Positions 10,126 to 21,854 of a stretch of 64,000 nucleotides of DNA are shown piece after piece. The notes under the pieces are model-generated. The model saw only the letters and a list, made by a program, of their open reading frames with translations. It did no database searches and was not told the DNA's origin. The first letter of the stretch is position 1, and every line of letters starts with the position of its first letter. Location of the stretch: NCBI GenBank assembly GCA_904066235.2, contig CAJFCV020000002.1, forward strand, positions 10,850,001 to 10,914,000, in the 5' to 3' direction. The position numbers and the translations under genes were made by a program. The DNA is from Bursaphelenchus xylophilus. Taxonomy: Eukaryota; Nematoda; Chromadorea; Rhabditida; Aphelenchoididae.

Positions 10126-12480
10126 AATTGTAGTTGTTATGACTTATATTTATTCATTAGGGCTCTGAGAAGTAGTCAATTAGCAATCTTTGCCAAAATC
10201 ATACTGTATTGTTTACAAAAATTGAGAATTTTTGTCAAAAGACCAAAAAATCAGCCAAAAAGTGCTAAAAAGGGTAAAATACGAAGGTACAAGAGGTTGC
10301 CTAAAAAACCTTCAGCTTTGTTTATGCATTACCTTATCTATTACTGCCTTATCACCCAATTTTCGCTGATTTTCGAAACATTGCAACCTTCCCGAACCAA
10401 AAAAACTCTCGTTTTTCCCGTTGCGAATGGCTCGCGGAGTCATAAAAGTAGTAATTTTACTGGCAGCGGTTATAAAAAGTAATGTTTTCGAGTGGAATTT
10501 AAACAAAATTCCCCACTGATAAGGCGGAAGGTTGGGGAAACGCAAAGAAATGTGTGTAAGAAGCGGCTCAGGCGCGGCGTTAAGGTCAACATCTTCGAAA
10601 TTTACGACCCTACACTGTAATGTAAAGTAAATACACTCTGAAATATCCTGAATTTCCCGTAGAACTTCGGGATTTCGCCCGAAATCGGCTAAACTCCGGG
10701 ATTATTGTCACGTTTCCCACAAAATTTACTAAAAAATACTACTTATGAGATTGTAATTTCGATGATGGCGCAGTACAATAGTTTACAAGGGTGTCGTATC
10801 GCATGCGGCAGCATTTTATAGCGTATTTCGAGGATTATCCGCGAGGACTGATACGATTGGGCCCATTATTTGTCTCGTCCAAAAACCTCGCTTCAATCGT
10901 ATTTTAGCGGATCTGATGGTCCAAAAATTAATGTAATGCATATTACAACACTTAAAAACGATTTTACGGAGGTGATGAATTGTGACATGGACACAAAAGG
11001 GATTAAAATTGTAAAAGAAATTTTTTTTGTAATAGAAATCAGCTTATATTCGGATTGTCGTATCTTTTTCACGCTGTAAATATATGACATGTTTCATATA
11101 TCATTCTCAACCTCAAGAAATCTAGTTTCAGCGGTAGTGATATCAATTTTGTCCAAGGCGGATTACTGTAATTTTTAGGCCAAAGTTTAAAGGGAGAAAT
11201 TTCGTCAAGACAGAATCTGGAAAACCCGTGATTTCGTAATAATGCCTGAGTCAAGTAACTCAAAATAAGGTCCAGACTACTGTTCATGGCACGTGCTGTT
11301 ATTGTAGTAAGAAATTGTAGCCGGTTTTTTACTATTACTGTAGTTCTGAGAACTTTTTTCTGGTCAGCTGACCAAAAATAAGGTCCAACTTAAAATCGTT
11401 GTAGCGACGCCAAGATAAATGATATCGCAAACGCTTCGCTACCTAAATACTTTCCAAACCTTTCACTTCAAGTCCCAGAAACCCGTTTTCCAGCCGCCGA
11501 TCCGGTTACGGTAGAATCGTCTCACTTTTTCCATGGCATTTCCCAAAATTCGAGGCAAATACGGAGGCCGCTTTGATGGGTGCCGCGCTGTATTCATGCC
11601 TAAAAAACGAACTCACTCAGCAACGAACGCACTTGCATAACTTTTAATGGAACGCGCGATATAAGAGACGACATTGTGCCGGACAAAAGGCCCTCGAATT
11701 TTCGCCGGAGAAAAGAAGAAATCGCCGCGAATTTGCGCCTTTGATGGCCACAAATTGGGCCCCGAACCGAAATTGGAGGTGTTTTTTCGAGGCGCGAATA
11801 GGTCAAGGGGATGATTTATGGGGAACGCGGCCAGTTGGGAGGACAATAAAATTTTTGGAAATGAGAGATCAGGCAAAACGAGAGACGGGCAGAGAAAAGA
11901 AAAAAAGTTTTGGCGATATCTTTGTGAATTTTGAGTGAAAAAAAATTATTTTTTGTAGGATACATAGGCGATACAGTTGCAACAAAACGCCAAAGTTTGA
12001 TTTCAAAAATCGCAAAAAAAATTTTTTTTTATTTTGAAAGTTTTGATAAAAAAGTTTGATTATTTCTGCATAACGCGATCTAAAAATCGCGAGAATACCT
12101 TTAAAATTTTTTTCCTCAATTTTAGAGCAATTTACTTAACGAAGAATCGCCTCTACTATAGTAAAAAAAGTAATTTTCCCAACAAAAAACTAAAAAAAAT
12201 TCAGGATTGCGCCATCAACGGCTAGCCGAAATCTCAACAATGCGGAAAGTAGCTTTTCGAACAAAAAAACGCCCAGAGCATTTTTTTCTTTCCGATTTTC
12301 AACCATTAAAACAATCTTTTTCCCCCCTTTCCACTGTTCGTAAATCCAGAAAACCCGTTTTTTCAATTCAATTCCGATCCGACAAAAAAAAACTTTTTTC
12401 AATGTATTTTTGTACGATGAGCCGGCTCCGAAATTATATTTTTTTTCAGTTTTTCCTCTTTTGGGAATGACCGGCGGAAG
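10126..12480. other. AT-rich spacer, no gene seen
   Basis: The longest frame (10120-10482 plus) starts inside the preceding repeat tail and continues through low-complexity sequence, with a partly overlapping minus frame. A GC-richer patch at 11480-11930 has frames open on both strands (minus 11600-11876, plus 11741-11938), none recognisable. No RNA gene or inverted repeat was identified. Confidence 0.4.
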
Positions 12481-12492
12481 GGGCGGGGAGAG

Positions 12493-12527
12493 GGACGAAA
12501 TATCAATATTGATTTTGACATTTCGTC
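12493..12527. repeat. Short palindrome with GACATTTCGTC arm
   Basis: GACGAAATATCAATATTG is followed by ATTTTGACATTTCGTC, so the end arms GACGAAAT/ATTTCGTC pair around an ATCAATATTGAT palindrome. The same word recurs at 13297, 13375, 13646-13683 and, on the other strand, 61951. Confidence 0.55.
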
Positions 12528-12599
12528 TTTTAAAGAGCGTCCGAATTTTTCGGGTTGACAGTTCGAGTCAACGCAAAGTAAAAATCAATTAATTCGGGG

Positions 12600-13005
12600 C
12601 CTAGGGCAGGTGCATACCCCAAAAAAGGTTGTAGGAAGTGCCTACGAGGCTTGGGAAAGCCGTTGGATGGTCGGCGGAGGCTCGGCGGAGACTTGCAATA
12701 TGTCCACTTCTTCTATTATAATTTTAGCTACTACCAACGTTAGTTTTCTATACCTTGAGTTATTGTAACACACGCAAGACCAAAATTTGCGACAAAAAAC
12801 GAATATCCGTGGCTTTTATCTAGACATTATTGATGTGAGTGGATCTAAAATACCTCAAAAAGGTGATATCCTAGGGCCCGAGCAATCTTATTATTTCTAT
12901 TAACTAAGCCTTCTCCTAGCCTCCCCATGCATACAACGGCGAACCGAGGCGTTCCATAGTATCGTTGACCCGAACTGTCGCTGACTCGAAAAGTCGTAAC
13001 GCGTT
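12600..13005. mobile_element. Dispersed repeat, family A (copy 1)
   Basis: Three copies occur in the window: here, 52373-52700 (inverted) and 59600-60150. Shared words are CTCCCCATGCAT, ACTAAGCCTT, ATCTTATTATTTCTA, CTAGACATTATTGATGTGAG, TGACCCGAACTGT and TCGGCGGAG. The copies differ by internal insertions or deletions, with the 59.6 kb copy longest. No reading frame is kept. A solo LTR or non-autonomous DNA element are both possible; the termini are not resolved. Confidence 0.55.
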
Positions 13006-13055
13006 AAAAAGTCTCTGTGCCAATGTAAGACATGGTTTCGTTATTCTCGACCTTT

Positions 13056-13228
13056 AGCAAAGTCGCTGGAGTGATTTTAGGCGTTTGCGCTGTGCGAAAA
13101 CAAAAGTTGACCTTGCACTGTGCAATTTGGGGCATTTGCACCGTGCGGCAGCCTTTTTTGGGCTATTCCTCGCACTCTAGCTTTTTTGCTCAGTGTAGAC
13201 GCCAAAAATGACTCCAGCGACTTTACTC
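13056..13228. mobile_element. MITE, family B, CGACTTT-ended hairpin (copy 1)
   Basis: The ends AAAGTCGCTGGAGTGATTTT and GACTCCAGCGACTTT form an inverted repeat. The interior carries the words CCTTGCACTGTGCAATTT and GCACCGTGCGGCAG. Related copies lie at 27108-27266 and 55652-55843. The element is non-coding and of a size typical for a non-autonomous DNA transposon. Confidence 0.6.
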
Positions 13229-13386
13229 ACCGACTACACAAACGGGTTCGTTGTACAGAGCTTCTTTCTGGTTAAATTCCTTAAATTTGACAAAATGTCA
13301 ATATTACTCGCCGACTAGACAAACGGGTTCGTTGTAGAGAGCATCTTTCTGATCCATTCTCCAAGTTTGACGAAATGTCAATATTG
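13226..13386. repeat. Two-copy tandem repeat, about 79 bp
   Basis: The unit (CCGACTA(C/G)ACAAACGGGTTC, GTTGTA(C/G)AGAGC, TTCTTTCTG, TTTGACAAAATGTCAATATT) occurs twice in direct succession. Its right part carries the GACAAAATGTC/GACGAAATGTC word described at 12493 and 13646. Confidence 0.6.
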
Positions 13387-13645
13387 ATTTTTTCCAAAAA
13401 AATCTTTGTTAAAAACCGTACTTTGGAAACTGATCGTTGATTTTTCCGTGCACTCATCAAATTAGAGGGATGTTCAAAGATCTTATCCGCTTATTCACAC
13501 AAAGACAAATTGGACAAAAGGCGCTGCTAAAATTTAAAGGCAATTTGCTAATTGAGGGCAACAAAATTTAATAAAGCAGCTAAAAACTGTAATATATTTC
13601 CGAATACACCATTCTTCAGCGCTTTGGAGAGAAAACTGTATGTTT

Positions 13646-13683
13646 GACGAAATGTCACAAAAAATCAATAGTGACATTTCGTC
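13646..13683. repeat. Perfect 13-bp hairpin GACGAAATGTCAC
   Basis: GACGAAATGTCAC at 13646-13658 pairs perfectly with GTGACATTTCGTC at 13671-13683 around a 12-base A-rich loop. No T tract follows, so a transcription terminator is not indicated. It is probably the remnant of the same palindromic repeat as 12493. Confidence 0.65.
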
Positions 13684-13699
13684 TCAAAAATTCAAATTT

Positions 13700-15560
13700 T
13701 TGATAAATATTTGTATTAAAGGGGTTTTTATGAGATTTTAGAGAGGTTCTGTAATTTCAGTCCCAGTGGATATATGATATCCAGCCAAATCCCATAAAAT
13801 CCCCCATCACGCCAAAATCGCCACCTACAAAAAAACGTGAAACGATCCCATCCCCACGGACAGTCCTTAGCGTAAATCGAATCGTTTTTTACGAAAAAAG
13901 ATTGGGATTTTGCGAAAGGACCTCACTCCGAAGTGGCGTTCCCATTGCGCAACGCTGATTGGCTAATAGCCCCCTTGTGGGGAGGGGAATGGCTGCGGAG
14001 ACGGGCTGGACAAGAAGAGGGTCCGCTTGGGGGTGGAGAGCGGGCGAAAAAGAGTGGACAGAGAAAACAGAGGGAAAATTGGGGGAGTTATATTGTTTTA
14101 GGTGATTTTAAGGGAAAATTTGGAAAATTTTGAAAAAAATGTAAAAACAAAAAGTCGAATTGGGGTTTGAAATTACTAGAAAAAAGACCTCAGAGCTTGA
14201 TGATGGCAGTAGCATCAGTAAATTTTCGATATTCACGAAGATTCAACCGGAAAATCGAAAAAATGTCGGAAAATCCGCAAAAAATGCAGTTTGCCCCCAA
14301 AAAATCGATGAAAAATGCTACTTCCATTGTTCATTTGCCACAAAAAGAATCTTCATATCATCGACATAGTGTACTATCTAAAATACAGTCATTACAATCC
14401 ATCGACATTTTTCTCGATAAAATTGAAAATCCGCGAAAATTCGATCACGCGGGAAATTCAAAATTTAAACATCTCCGAAATCAAAAGACCAAGAATTCGA
14501 ATCCACAGTGTAGAGGGATTAAAAAGCGCTTCGAAATTAAGACGGCTACATCTCCTTGTTCATCCGTCGCACCTTCGACGCGACATAAATTAAAGCGTCA
14601 AAAATTACAAAAAAAAATTTTTTTTGAAAGCGTTGAAAGGAATCATCGATTTGTTTGGTCGAAATAAGAAGCGAAAAAGCTTGAGAGATAATTATTAATG
14701 GTCAAATTTTGTAAAATACGGAAATTTTATGGTTTTTTTTATAAATAAAGGTTTTGATGACATGGATAATATAAAAAGGTCAATTTTAGATCGTAAAGTG
14801 GGAAAATAAATGTATAAGTTGTGAATATAAGTAAAATACGTCAGTCTATTCTTGGTTAAACCTTCAACGATTGTGAAATTTTCGGAAAAAATCATTCTTT
14901 TCGCAAAAAACGGGATTTTCTGATACTTTTTCAATTTTTTTGGAATTTATCCGGGTTATTTTGCAAAGTATGAAAATGTAATGTAAAATACGGATTCTGT
15001 GACTACTCCGTTTTATGAAAAATCTCATAACTCTTCAAAAAACAATTTTTTTCCCAGTTTTCTTTCAAAAATCAGCGAAAAATTCGGAATTTCCCGCAAA
15101 ATCCTCAAATTCAAGCCCCAAATCCAGCAAATTAAAAATTCAAAACCTCGAATGCAGCAAGTTCAATCAATCCCACAACCAAAATCCATCGAATCCGCAT
15201 GAAAAATCGCCCAGTTCTTCGTCCACTTCTCACTCAATTTGCACTGAATAATGGGCGAAAAAACAACTTTGTGTGCAGCGCCTCCAATCCGAATAATTAA
15301 GTCCGAATTGACGAAAAAACAAAAGACAAAAGCATAAAACAACGAGACGAAAAGAAAAAACTCTTTGTCGAAAAAGCATTTTTTTGCGCGCGCGATCGCA
15401 GAAAGCCGAGACGACTTCAAGTGACCAGTCAAAAGAAAAAAAAAACAAATACAATAGCGGACGTCACGTCGAATACAATGAGTGGAGAAATGAGAGAAAT
15501 TACTATTGGGACGTGGGGGATTTGTCAAGTTTGTTTACGAAATTCCGGATTTTCGTAATG
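13700..15560. other. AT-rich spacer, no recognised gene
   Basis: Three overlapping frames at 14160-14667 on plus (69, 166 and 92 codons) are Lys/Ser/Asn rich and mutually overlapping, with no domain. Frames on both strands at 14999-15528 overlap in the same way. None is supported. Confidence 0.4.
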
Positions 15561-15567
15561 GAGAGAG

Positions 15568-15850
15568 AGACTTGACACAATGAGACAAGTGTTGCTCTGA
15601 AGAAAAGCGCTTTAAAAATTTGAAAAATAATATTTTAAAATACGTGTGACCTTGTTTTTTGCAGCTTAATCACAATTTTCACAAAGAGAAAGACTTGGCC
15701 CATTCTTGGGTCAAGTGTTTCTCTGTAGAAAAGAGGTTCAAAAAATTAAAAAATTATATTTTAAAGCACGTAATACCCTGATTTTCCAGGTTTATCACTA
15801 TTTTCACAAAGGGAAAGACTTGACCCATTTTTGGGTCAAGTGTTTCCCTG
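15568..15850. repeat. Array of GACTTGACCC hairpins
   Basis: Two near-perfect hairpins, 15685-15724 (AGAGAAAGACTTGGCCC against GGGTCAAGTGTTTCTCT) and 15811-15848 (GGGAAAGACTTGACCC against GGGTCAAGTGTTTCCC), are 126 bp apart. A weaker one precedes them at 15568-15600. The intervals share AATTTGAAAAAT and TTTTAAA(A/G)(T/C)ACGT words, so this is a tandem unit with one hairpin per unit. Related hairpins occur at 17197-17236, 45653-45804 and 45893-45950. Confidence 0.65.
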
Positions 15851-15859
15851 ATACCAAAA

Positions 15860-17190
15860 GTGGTAAAAACGACATTTCAAGCCAAAAAAATCACAAAAAA
15901 CATAACCAGAAATTTGAATGGAGACTAAAAAAGCAATAAAAATAATTTTCGACAACTCCCACCCATAAGTTCGGGCGCAGTTCGCCATTTGCCAAATTGC
16001 AAAAAATCAAAAACTTCAAACCACCAATCATCCCCCCATTTCCTGCGCACCCATTATTATGCAGTCCGGAATACAAATCGTCCCACAAAACAAAAATATA
16101 ATAGCCGCTCTTCCCCCTCCACGCCCCCCCCCCCTTTTTTTATTGTTTATTCAATGAGCCAAGTGTTGCGTGAACGGCGCAAAAAATGACTGTGGTCATT
16201 GGGCAGTATACAATACGTAAAAAACAGCAAATGCGAGGAGGCTTTCTTCCGATCGCCAATTCGACTTTTTTGAATGGATTCTGGTTTTTCGTATTATTTC
16301 CGAAAAAATGAATAATATTCCGAAAAGTTTTCAAAGTTTTTTTGTTACGAATTGGAAGCGGACAAGCGAAATGTGCGCTTTTGGTGCAAGGCTATTACGA
16401 TTTCGAAACGATTGGTTAGAGCAAGAGTTTGGGTTTGAGGTTTTCGCGATGGGACCCAATGGGTCCCACAACGAAAACTTGGAAATGAATAGAAATGACC
16501 TTGACGGTGAAAATAAGTCTTACTGAGGCCCAAGAAGCAATACGTAACGTATTTTACCATTAATTGTCAGTTTTAAAATTTCACCCGGGTCCCGGCACGA
16601 AAACATGAATTGACGTAAAACTCAAAAATTTTGATAAAAATGGATTCCAATAGCTCTCTAGATATACAGGAAAAAATTATTTTTTAATTTTCACCACAAC
16701 CTGCAACGCTATGCCAATTTCCGGACGAGACCAAGAAAGTCGAAAAATTACAGTAAGAAACCTCCTAAATCCCCCCACAATTAGAATAAAAAGTAAAAAC
16801 CCTTGTTAAAAACTAAATTACATAACAAAACCGCAACCCTCAAATTTCTGAATGCGAAAACAGCGACTCCACGAACGGATTACAGTCGCTAAAAACTTGA
16901 GAAAAACCAATTCGACGCCGAATCCGGAGAGCGCGAAAAAAAGATCGCCTCGTATATAATATCAGGGAGTTACAGGAGAAAGAAGATGAGCGCAAAACCA
17001 ATAAAAAATTTCTGACGGAAAAACCGGACTTTCGAAACATTTTTTTCGGATTTTGTGAAAAAAAGAAACGTGAAAAAACAGCGTTTCGTTCGAAAAATAC
17101 GGAGGGATTTCTGAGAAATTTGAAGGAATGACATTTTTGGAAGAATTGAAATTCAAAATTCCAATTTTTGATGGTAAAATTGGGCATTTC
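15860..17190. other. AT-rich spacer, no gene seen
   Basis: A C-rich run near 16120-16135 and a single GTGGGACC-type word near 16440-16480 are the only notable items. Opposing frames at 16308-16560 and 16840-17187 have no recognisable motif. Confidence 0.4.
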
Positions 17191-17196
17191 CGATCA

Positions 17197-17690
17197 GAGC
17201 AAGACTTGACCCAAAATGGTCAAGTCTTTCTTTTTAGGGGGCAGAATGATCAAAAAATCAGAATTTTTATCGCCAGCAAGTGATTTTCATCGTATTTTCC
17301 TTTGTTTGATATTAAAAAACAAATATTTTGAGGACCGAGTCAAGTCTTGCCCTTAAAGGGAAATTTGAGCAAGACTGCGGTTTAAAAGTTTTTTTGGCGA
17401 TTAGGGTGTTGTAAAATACGTTACTTGGGACCTCTTCAACTATCCTAAATAATTCTTACATCCATTTTTGTGCATATAAACATTTTTGGGTCAACTGTTC
17501 CCCTCAAAACAGAACTTTGAAAATTTATGCAAATTTTTCAATTTTATGGTAAAATAAGGCCAATCCAAGAGTCCAGGGGAAATTTCAACGAGCTCAAAGC
17601 AATTTCCAACCTCTAACTGCTCTTATTTCCCCCCAAAAACCTCTTTTGAGTCAACTCTTCCCTTCAAATCAAAACCCTGCAAAACTATTC
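17197..17690. repeat. GACTTGACCC hairpin and degenerate repeats
   Basis: The hairpin at 17197-17236 (GAGCAAGACTTGACC, then GGTCAAGTCTTTC) is followed by degenerate forms at about 17338 (GAGTCAAGTCTTGCCC), 17490 (GGGTCAACTGTTCCCC) and 17647 (GAGTCAACTCTTCCC). Spacing is about 145 bp, which suggests a decayed tandem array. Confidence 0.5.
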
Positions 17691-17699
17691 AAATTCCCC

Positions 17700-18160
17700 C
17701 GAACCTCAACAAAAACTTTGATGCTCAAGAGTGCAGTTGGAGCACCGACACTTGCGAATCCCAACCCCATTCAAATTCCTGCCCTTTTTGCGAATTTTAA
17801 TTAGCATCCGAGCCTCACACCGAAAAAACGCCTCTTGTCGGTTCAAAAATCTCTATGGGGAATATTATAATTATCGCCCGCGTGTTTTGCAAAACCGCAC
17901 CCGTAATTATCCGAGGCAAGGCGAATTAAAGTTCGAGCAAAACTTTGTACGGGCCAGCGGAGTGCTGTTTGGAGGAACAGAGCAAAAGTGCAGAAATTTT
18001 GAAAGCCTTTTTTTTGGGGAACAAATACAATTTTTTGGATGGTATTTGGCTGTAATTAGCGGGTAATTTACATTAGAGATTTTGAAGGAGCATTCGAGAT
18101 TTTTAACTCAAAATTTGCAGAGATCTTTAACTCAAAAAATCTCAAAATTTTTTTTTTCAA
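17700..18160. other. Spacer with one anonymous open frame
   Basis: The frame at 17731-18066 (plus) passes through a GC-richer patch at 17730-17960. It has no recognisable domain or consistent splice context, and I do not call it a gene. Confidence 0.3.
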
Positions 18161-18164
18161 TTTT

Positions 18165-18470
18165 CAGAGGCAAAATTTGGCATTCTGTTGCAACTGTAGA
18201 GTAAAATTAATCCTCAAAAAATCGCTTTTTTCTCAGCAAAATTCCAGGAGATACGAAGGAAAAAAGTGCTTTTTCTCTGACCGTCTCTCCTCATTTTGCA
18301 TGCTCTCTCGGAAAAACCTTGAAGATCGGGACTTTCAAAGTAAAGAAAAGACTGACATTGCCACCAATCAACCTCTGGACCATGCAGCGTCTCTATGCCA
18401 AATTTCAGAAAAATCGACTGCTCGAATTTCGAAAATTTTAGTTTCGAAAAAAGTTTCAAAAATCGACATT
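18165..18470. repeat. Dispersed repeat (pair with 19835-20100)
   Basis: Both copies share TTGGCATTCTGTTGCAACTG, TCTCAGCAAAATTCCA, GAGATACGAAGGAAAAAAGT, CTCTGACCGTCTCTCCTCAT, GTGCTCTCTCG/GCATGCTCTCTCGG and TCTCTATGCCAAATTT. The middle resembles the GAGAGCGGTCAGAGA family seen at 21300, 29300 and 47900. The open frames on either strand over the first copy are therefore repeat-derived. Confidence 0.65.
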
Positions 18471-18889
18471 TCGCAAAAATTTGCAACTTGAAATCAAACC
18501 TTTTAGTAAATTAAACGCCCAAAAAATCTAATTAGCCCATAGTAGTGGAAATTCGAAGGCTTACGGGCCGCAGGGAGATGGCAAAAAAAGGATAATGGTA
18601 CAAAATAATGCGCTCAGATTACGGGGAAATTTATGAAAATCCATTTACCACGCTGTGGATTTGGCATTGGAATTACAAATTTTAAAGACGCTTTGCAAGC
18701 CAAACAAGTCGTTAATTTTTACCGTAAACAGTCGGTTTCGGGCCCGTTCTTTGGGATTTGTTTTAGTGTAATAAGGGCAAATCCCTGCAAATCGCGGTAT
18801 TTGCTGCAGAAATGGTCGAATTGTGTGGGAGGGTGATGTTAACGACTGGAATCCTATTGAGGAAGTCCATTTATGGCTTTTTGGGAAAT

Positions 18890-19400
18890 TTTAGAGAGGT
18901 TTGAGGCAATGCCAAAGTTTTGCCAAATTGGCGGGAAATTTGAATTTTTAAATTTTCAAAATGCTCTGAAAGGCCCAAAAATGATTTATTAAGGCTATTA
19001 GAGATTTTTAAAGGGTATATTACACTAGTATTTTTACTTCCGCATTGCTAAAATACGATATTTAAAAATCGAGATTTGGCGGGAAATTCAAATTTTGAAA
19101 TTTTAAAAATTGCCTGAAAGGTCTGTAAATGACTTTATAAGAAATCTACGAATGTTTGAAACGTATTTTACACTGCTTTTCCACCTCTAGCACTGTTAAA
19201 ACGGGGGTTTACAAAATCTGGATTTTGGCGGGAAATTCAAATTGAAAGTTTTTGAAAATATCCTTAATATTATTATAAGGGTGATAAAAAGGGTTAACCT
19301 TAAATTTAGACATCATTTTAAGACTTTTTAACACCTTGCAACAAAATGCCAAGACTATCAAAATTTGGCGGGAAATTGAAAATTCAAAATTTTTTTGGCT
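18890..19400. repeat. Tandem TTGGCGGGAAATT repeat, about 148 bp, four units
   Basis: The word TTGGCGGGAAATT(C/T) falls near 18928, 19077, 19226 and 19366, each followed by AAATTTT(G)AAATTTT-type sequence and, in three units, GCCTGAAAGGCC or GTATTTTACAC words. It is a diverged tandem array and is non-coding. Confidence 0.6.
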
Positions 19401-19834
19401 CTCGAACCCCTCTAAAACGTCCCACAACGCCGTTGCGCAGCTCCACTTCCCACAATTCAGCAAAAAACCCGCTTCGAAATCCGATTCCTCTCACGTACAA
19501 TAATTAAAATCGTTTTTTCGTCCCCTCCGGAAACGCAAATGGAAGAGGAGGGGGGCTTTTGAAGAGCAGGCGGTTTTTTTTCGGATTTTCGTAAAGTTTT
19601 GTTACGTCGCGCTTTTACGAATATTCGGAAAAAATATAATTATTTTTTGCTTTCGGTGGAGGATATTGGTCACAGTTAAACGTTGGGGATCTTATAATCG
19701 TTTCGCGAATTGTTTGAGGAGGAAATTTTGGAGATGAATTTGGATGGAAATGCAATTAAAAACGCATTTGGATACCAAAAATGATGAATTTTATCTCAAA
19801 AAATCCCAAAATCAAACTTTTGAGATTTCAAAAT

Positions 19835-20105
19835 CAAAGATTGGCATTCTGTTGCAACTGAAAAGCTAAGTCTTTCCACAAAAAATCGTTTTTTCCTCAG
19901 CAAAATTCCAAGAGATACGAAGGAAAAAAGTTTCTTTTCTCTGACCGTCTCTCCTCATTTTGCGTGCTCTCTCGTTCAAGACCCTCAATATCTCGCCTGC
20001 CCTAGTCAGGAATGGGCTAAAATTTTCAGCAGTCAACCTCTAGACTATCTAATGTCTCTATGCCAAATTTTACAAAAATCGACCGGTTGAATTTCGAGAA
20101 ATTTA
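19835..20105. repeat. Dispersed repeat (pair with 18165-18470)
   Basis: This is the second copy of the repeat described at 18165, in the same orientation about 1.67 kb downstream, with the 148-bp array between the two copies. The order suggests a segmental duplication or independent insertions of one family. Confidence 0.6.
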
Positions 20106-20109
20106 TAGA

Positions 20110-21280
20110 ATTGGGGCAAAAATTCAAATTTTTCGGGCATTTTGATAAAATTCTAGGCAAAGTTATGGTATACTACACTTTATATGTTCTAAAATTTACT
20201 CTCATAGAATTTAGAGAATCTTGTTTATATCAGAGTGTCAGAAAACACTGTTTTAGACGCTAAAATCGTCTTTTTTTTGGATAAAAAATATTTTATGCCA
20301 TAAATTTCAAAATTTTTTCAAATTTAAATTGTCAAAGCTTTATGTATAAGATATATACCACCTTATTATTAAAGGAGAAGATTAAAAAGCCGTATTTTAC
20401 ATTGAAATACTCCCGAAAAAGATTGTTTTATCCACTAAATCCACAATTATTCATGATTTTCTACTTTATTTTTGTATGTTACAAGTAAAAAAGCTATATT
20501 TTATACCTTCAGTATGATTTTTTCTGTCATACTGAGCTTTTTTAAGCCACTTGCAAAAGTGGAAGTATCAGAAAACATTATTTTTGACATAAAACTTGAC
20601 TTTTTTTCGAAATTCTCTCATTTTTCGAAATTTAAAACGATTTTTCGACCAAAAAACCGGTGGACCATCAGGCATATGGGCTTAGAAATAAACTTGGGGC
20701 GTTTTTTATTTTATTCCACCCAAATTTTTCCAAAAAACCCCCATTTTATAATGAAAATTAAATTTTTAATTACTGTACCCCGTTACAGTAAGCCAAATGC
20801 CGTAGGGCCTGTAAATTATCCGAATTGCTTTAGAGGCCCCAAACGAATCCCGAAAGCGGCTTATAGGAATTCGTGAGCACATATATACATTGATTTGTCA
20901 TCGTGTTCAACAATCCCGAGTACATGTAAATAACCTGCGTTTGCGGGGAAATCTAAGCTATCGTCATTGGAGAATCATCTTTAGTTTCAATTAATCGTAA
21001 CAGTACATTGCTTCTTGCGTAAAATGACATGTAAATTGTGAAAACTACAAAAATCTTGGGATTTTTGTCCTTTTTTGAATTAGTGCAAGTTACAGTAATC
21101 CTGACAATACAGATTCGACTGAAAACAAATTTCTATGTCCCTAAGAGCTCTATGAATGTTGTGGACTAAGATTTCAAGCATGAAAAGATGTAAAATTTTG
21201 AGAAAATTGCAAAAAAAGTAAAAAAATCCAAGAAAATTCTCTGAGGAAATGCTCGATGTACGATGCTTATATTTACCTTA
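20110..21280. other. AT-rich spacer, no gene seen
   Basis: The longest frame (20472-20876 plus) is Phe/Lys rich and extends through homopolymer-rich DNA. No domain is evident. The rest is anonymous. Confidence 0.4.
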
Positions 21281-21319
21281 AATTTTGTATACACATTTTT
21301 CATACATTACATATGAATT

Positions 21320-21560
21320 TCTGAAATTTTTAGCTCCCGCTTTACAGCAGCCCCCGAGATACTCAACCATCTTTCTCGGCCGAGAGAGCATGCGAAATGC
21401 GGAGAGCGGTCAGAGAAAACTTCTTTTTGGCCATATCTTTGCCAGTTTCGTGTGGAAAAAATTGATTTTTTGTGGAAATATGACCCTCTATCGTAGAAAT
21501 AGATATACAAATAGATATATCTTTCTCGGCCGAGAGAGCACACAAAATGCGGAGGGCGGC
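21320..21560. repeat. GAGAGAGCATGCGAAATGCGG family repeat, with a duplicated core
   Basis: CTTTCTCGGCCGAGAGAGCA with GAAATGCGGAGAGCGG(T)C occurs at 21371 and again at 21521. The same element, in either orientation, recurs at 29310-29540, 44660-44830, 47930-48140, 57200-57290, 58990-59130, 61480-61620 and 63400-63570. Accompanying words are TTTTTGGCCATATCTT, CTGATTTTTTGTGGAAA and CTACGGTAGAAATAGG. It is an abundant dispersed repeat in this genome. Confidence 0.65.
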
Positions 21561-21668
21561 CAGTTTTAAAAACGTCTATTTGCTTCACCGGCAATAATTG
21601 CGTTATTAGTTTTTTGGCCACCTTGTCCCACGCGCTGAAACGGATTTTTGTAAGCGCGACCAAAGACC

Positions 21669-21722
21669 TCGGCCTAAGCCCCCAGGCTTAGGCGCACTAA
21701 GCCTAAGCTCAGGCTAAGCCTC
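21669..21722. repeat. Cluster of CCTAAGC / GGCTTAGG words
   Basis: Within about 55 bases the words GGCCTAAGCC, GGCTTAGGC, GCCTAAGC and GGCTAAGCC occur and can fold back on one another. They include the nematode telomere hexamer TTAGGC once and its complement GCCTAA twice, but not in a regular tandem. I record it as a short palindromic repeat. Confidence 0.35.
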
Positions 21723-21854
21723 AGCGCGCTGAACAACAAAAACCTGAAATCCGAAGGACCCGCATATCAAAGTGCAGCCCGCAAGGGGTGAAATGAAATT
21801 TTGTGGTGTTGTTTCATTAGATGTGTAAGTTGTAAATTTGGAAATTTTATGAAG

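Noticed and set aside
13646..13683. A Rho-independent terminator
   Set aside because: The hairpin lacks a following T tract, no gene precedes it and the DNA is eukaryotic.
14167..14667. Plus frame of 166 codons as a protein gene
   Set aside because: Three overlapping plus frames are open in the same A-rich DNA, with Lys/Asn/Ser-rich composition and no motif.
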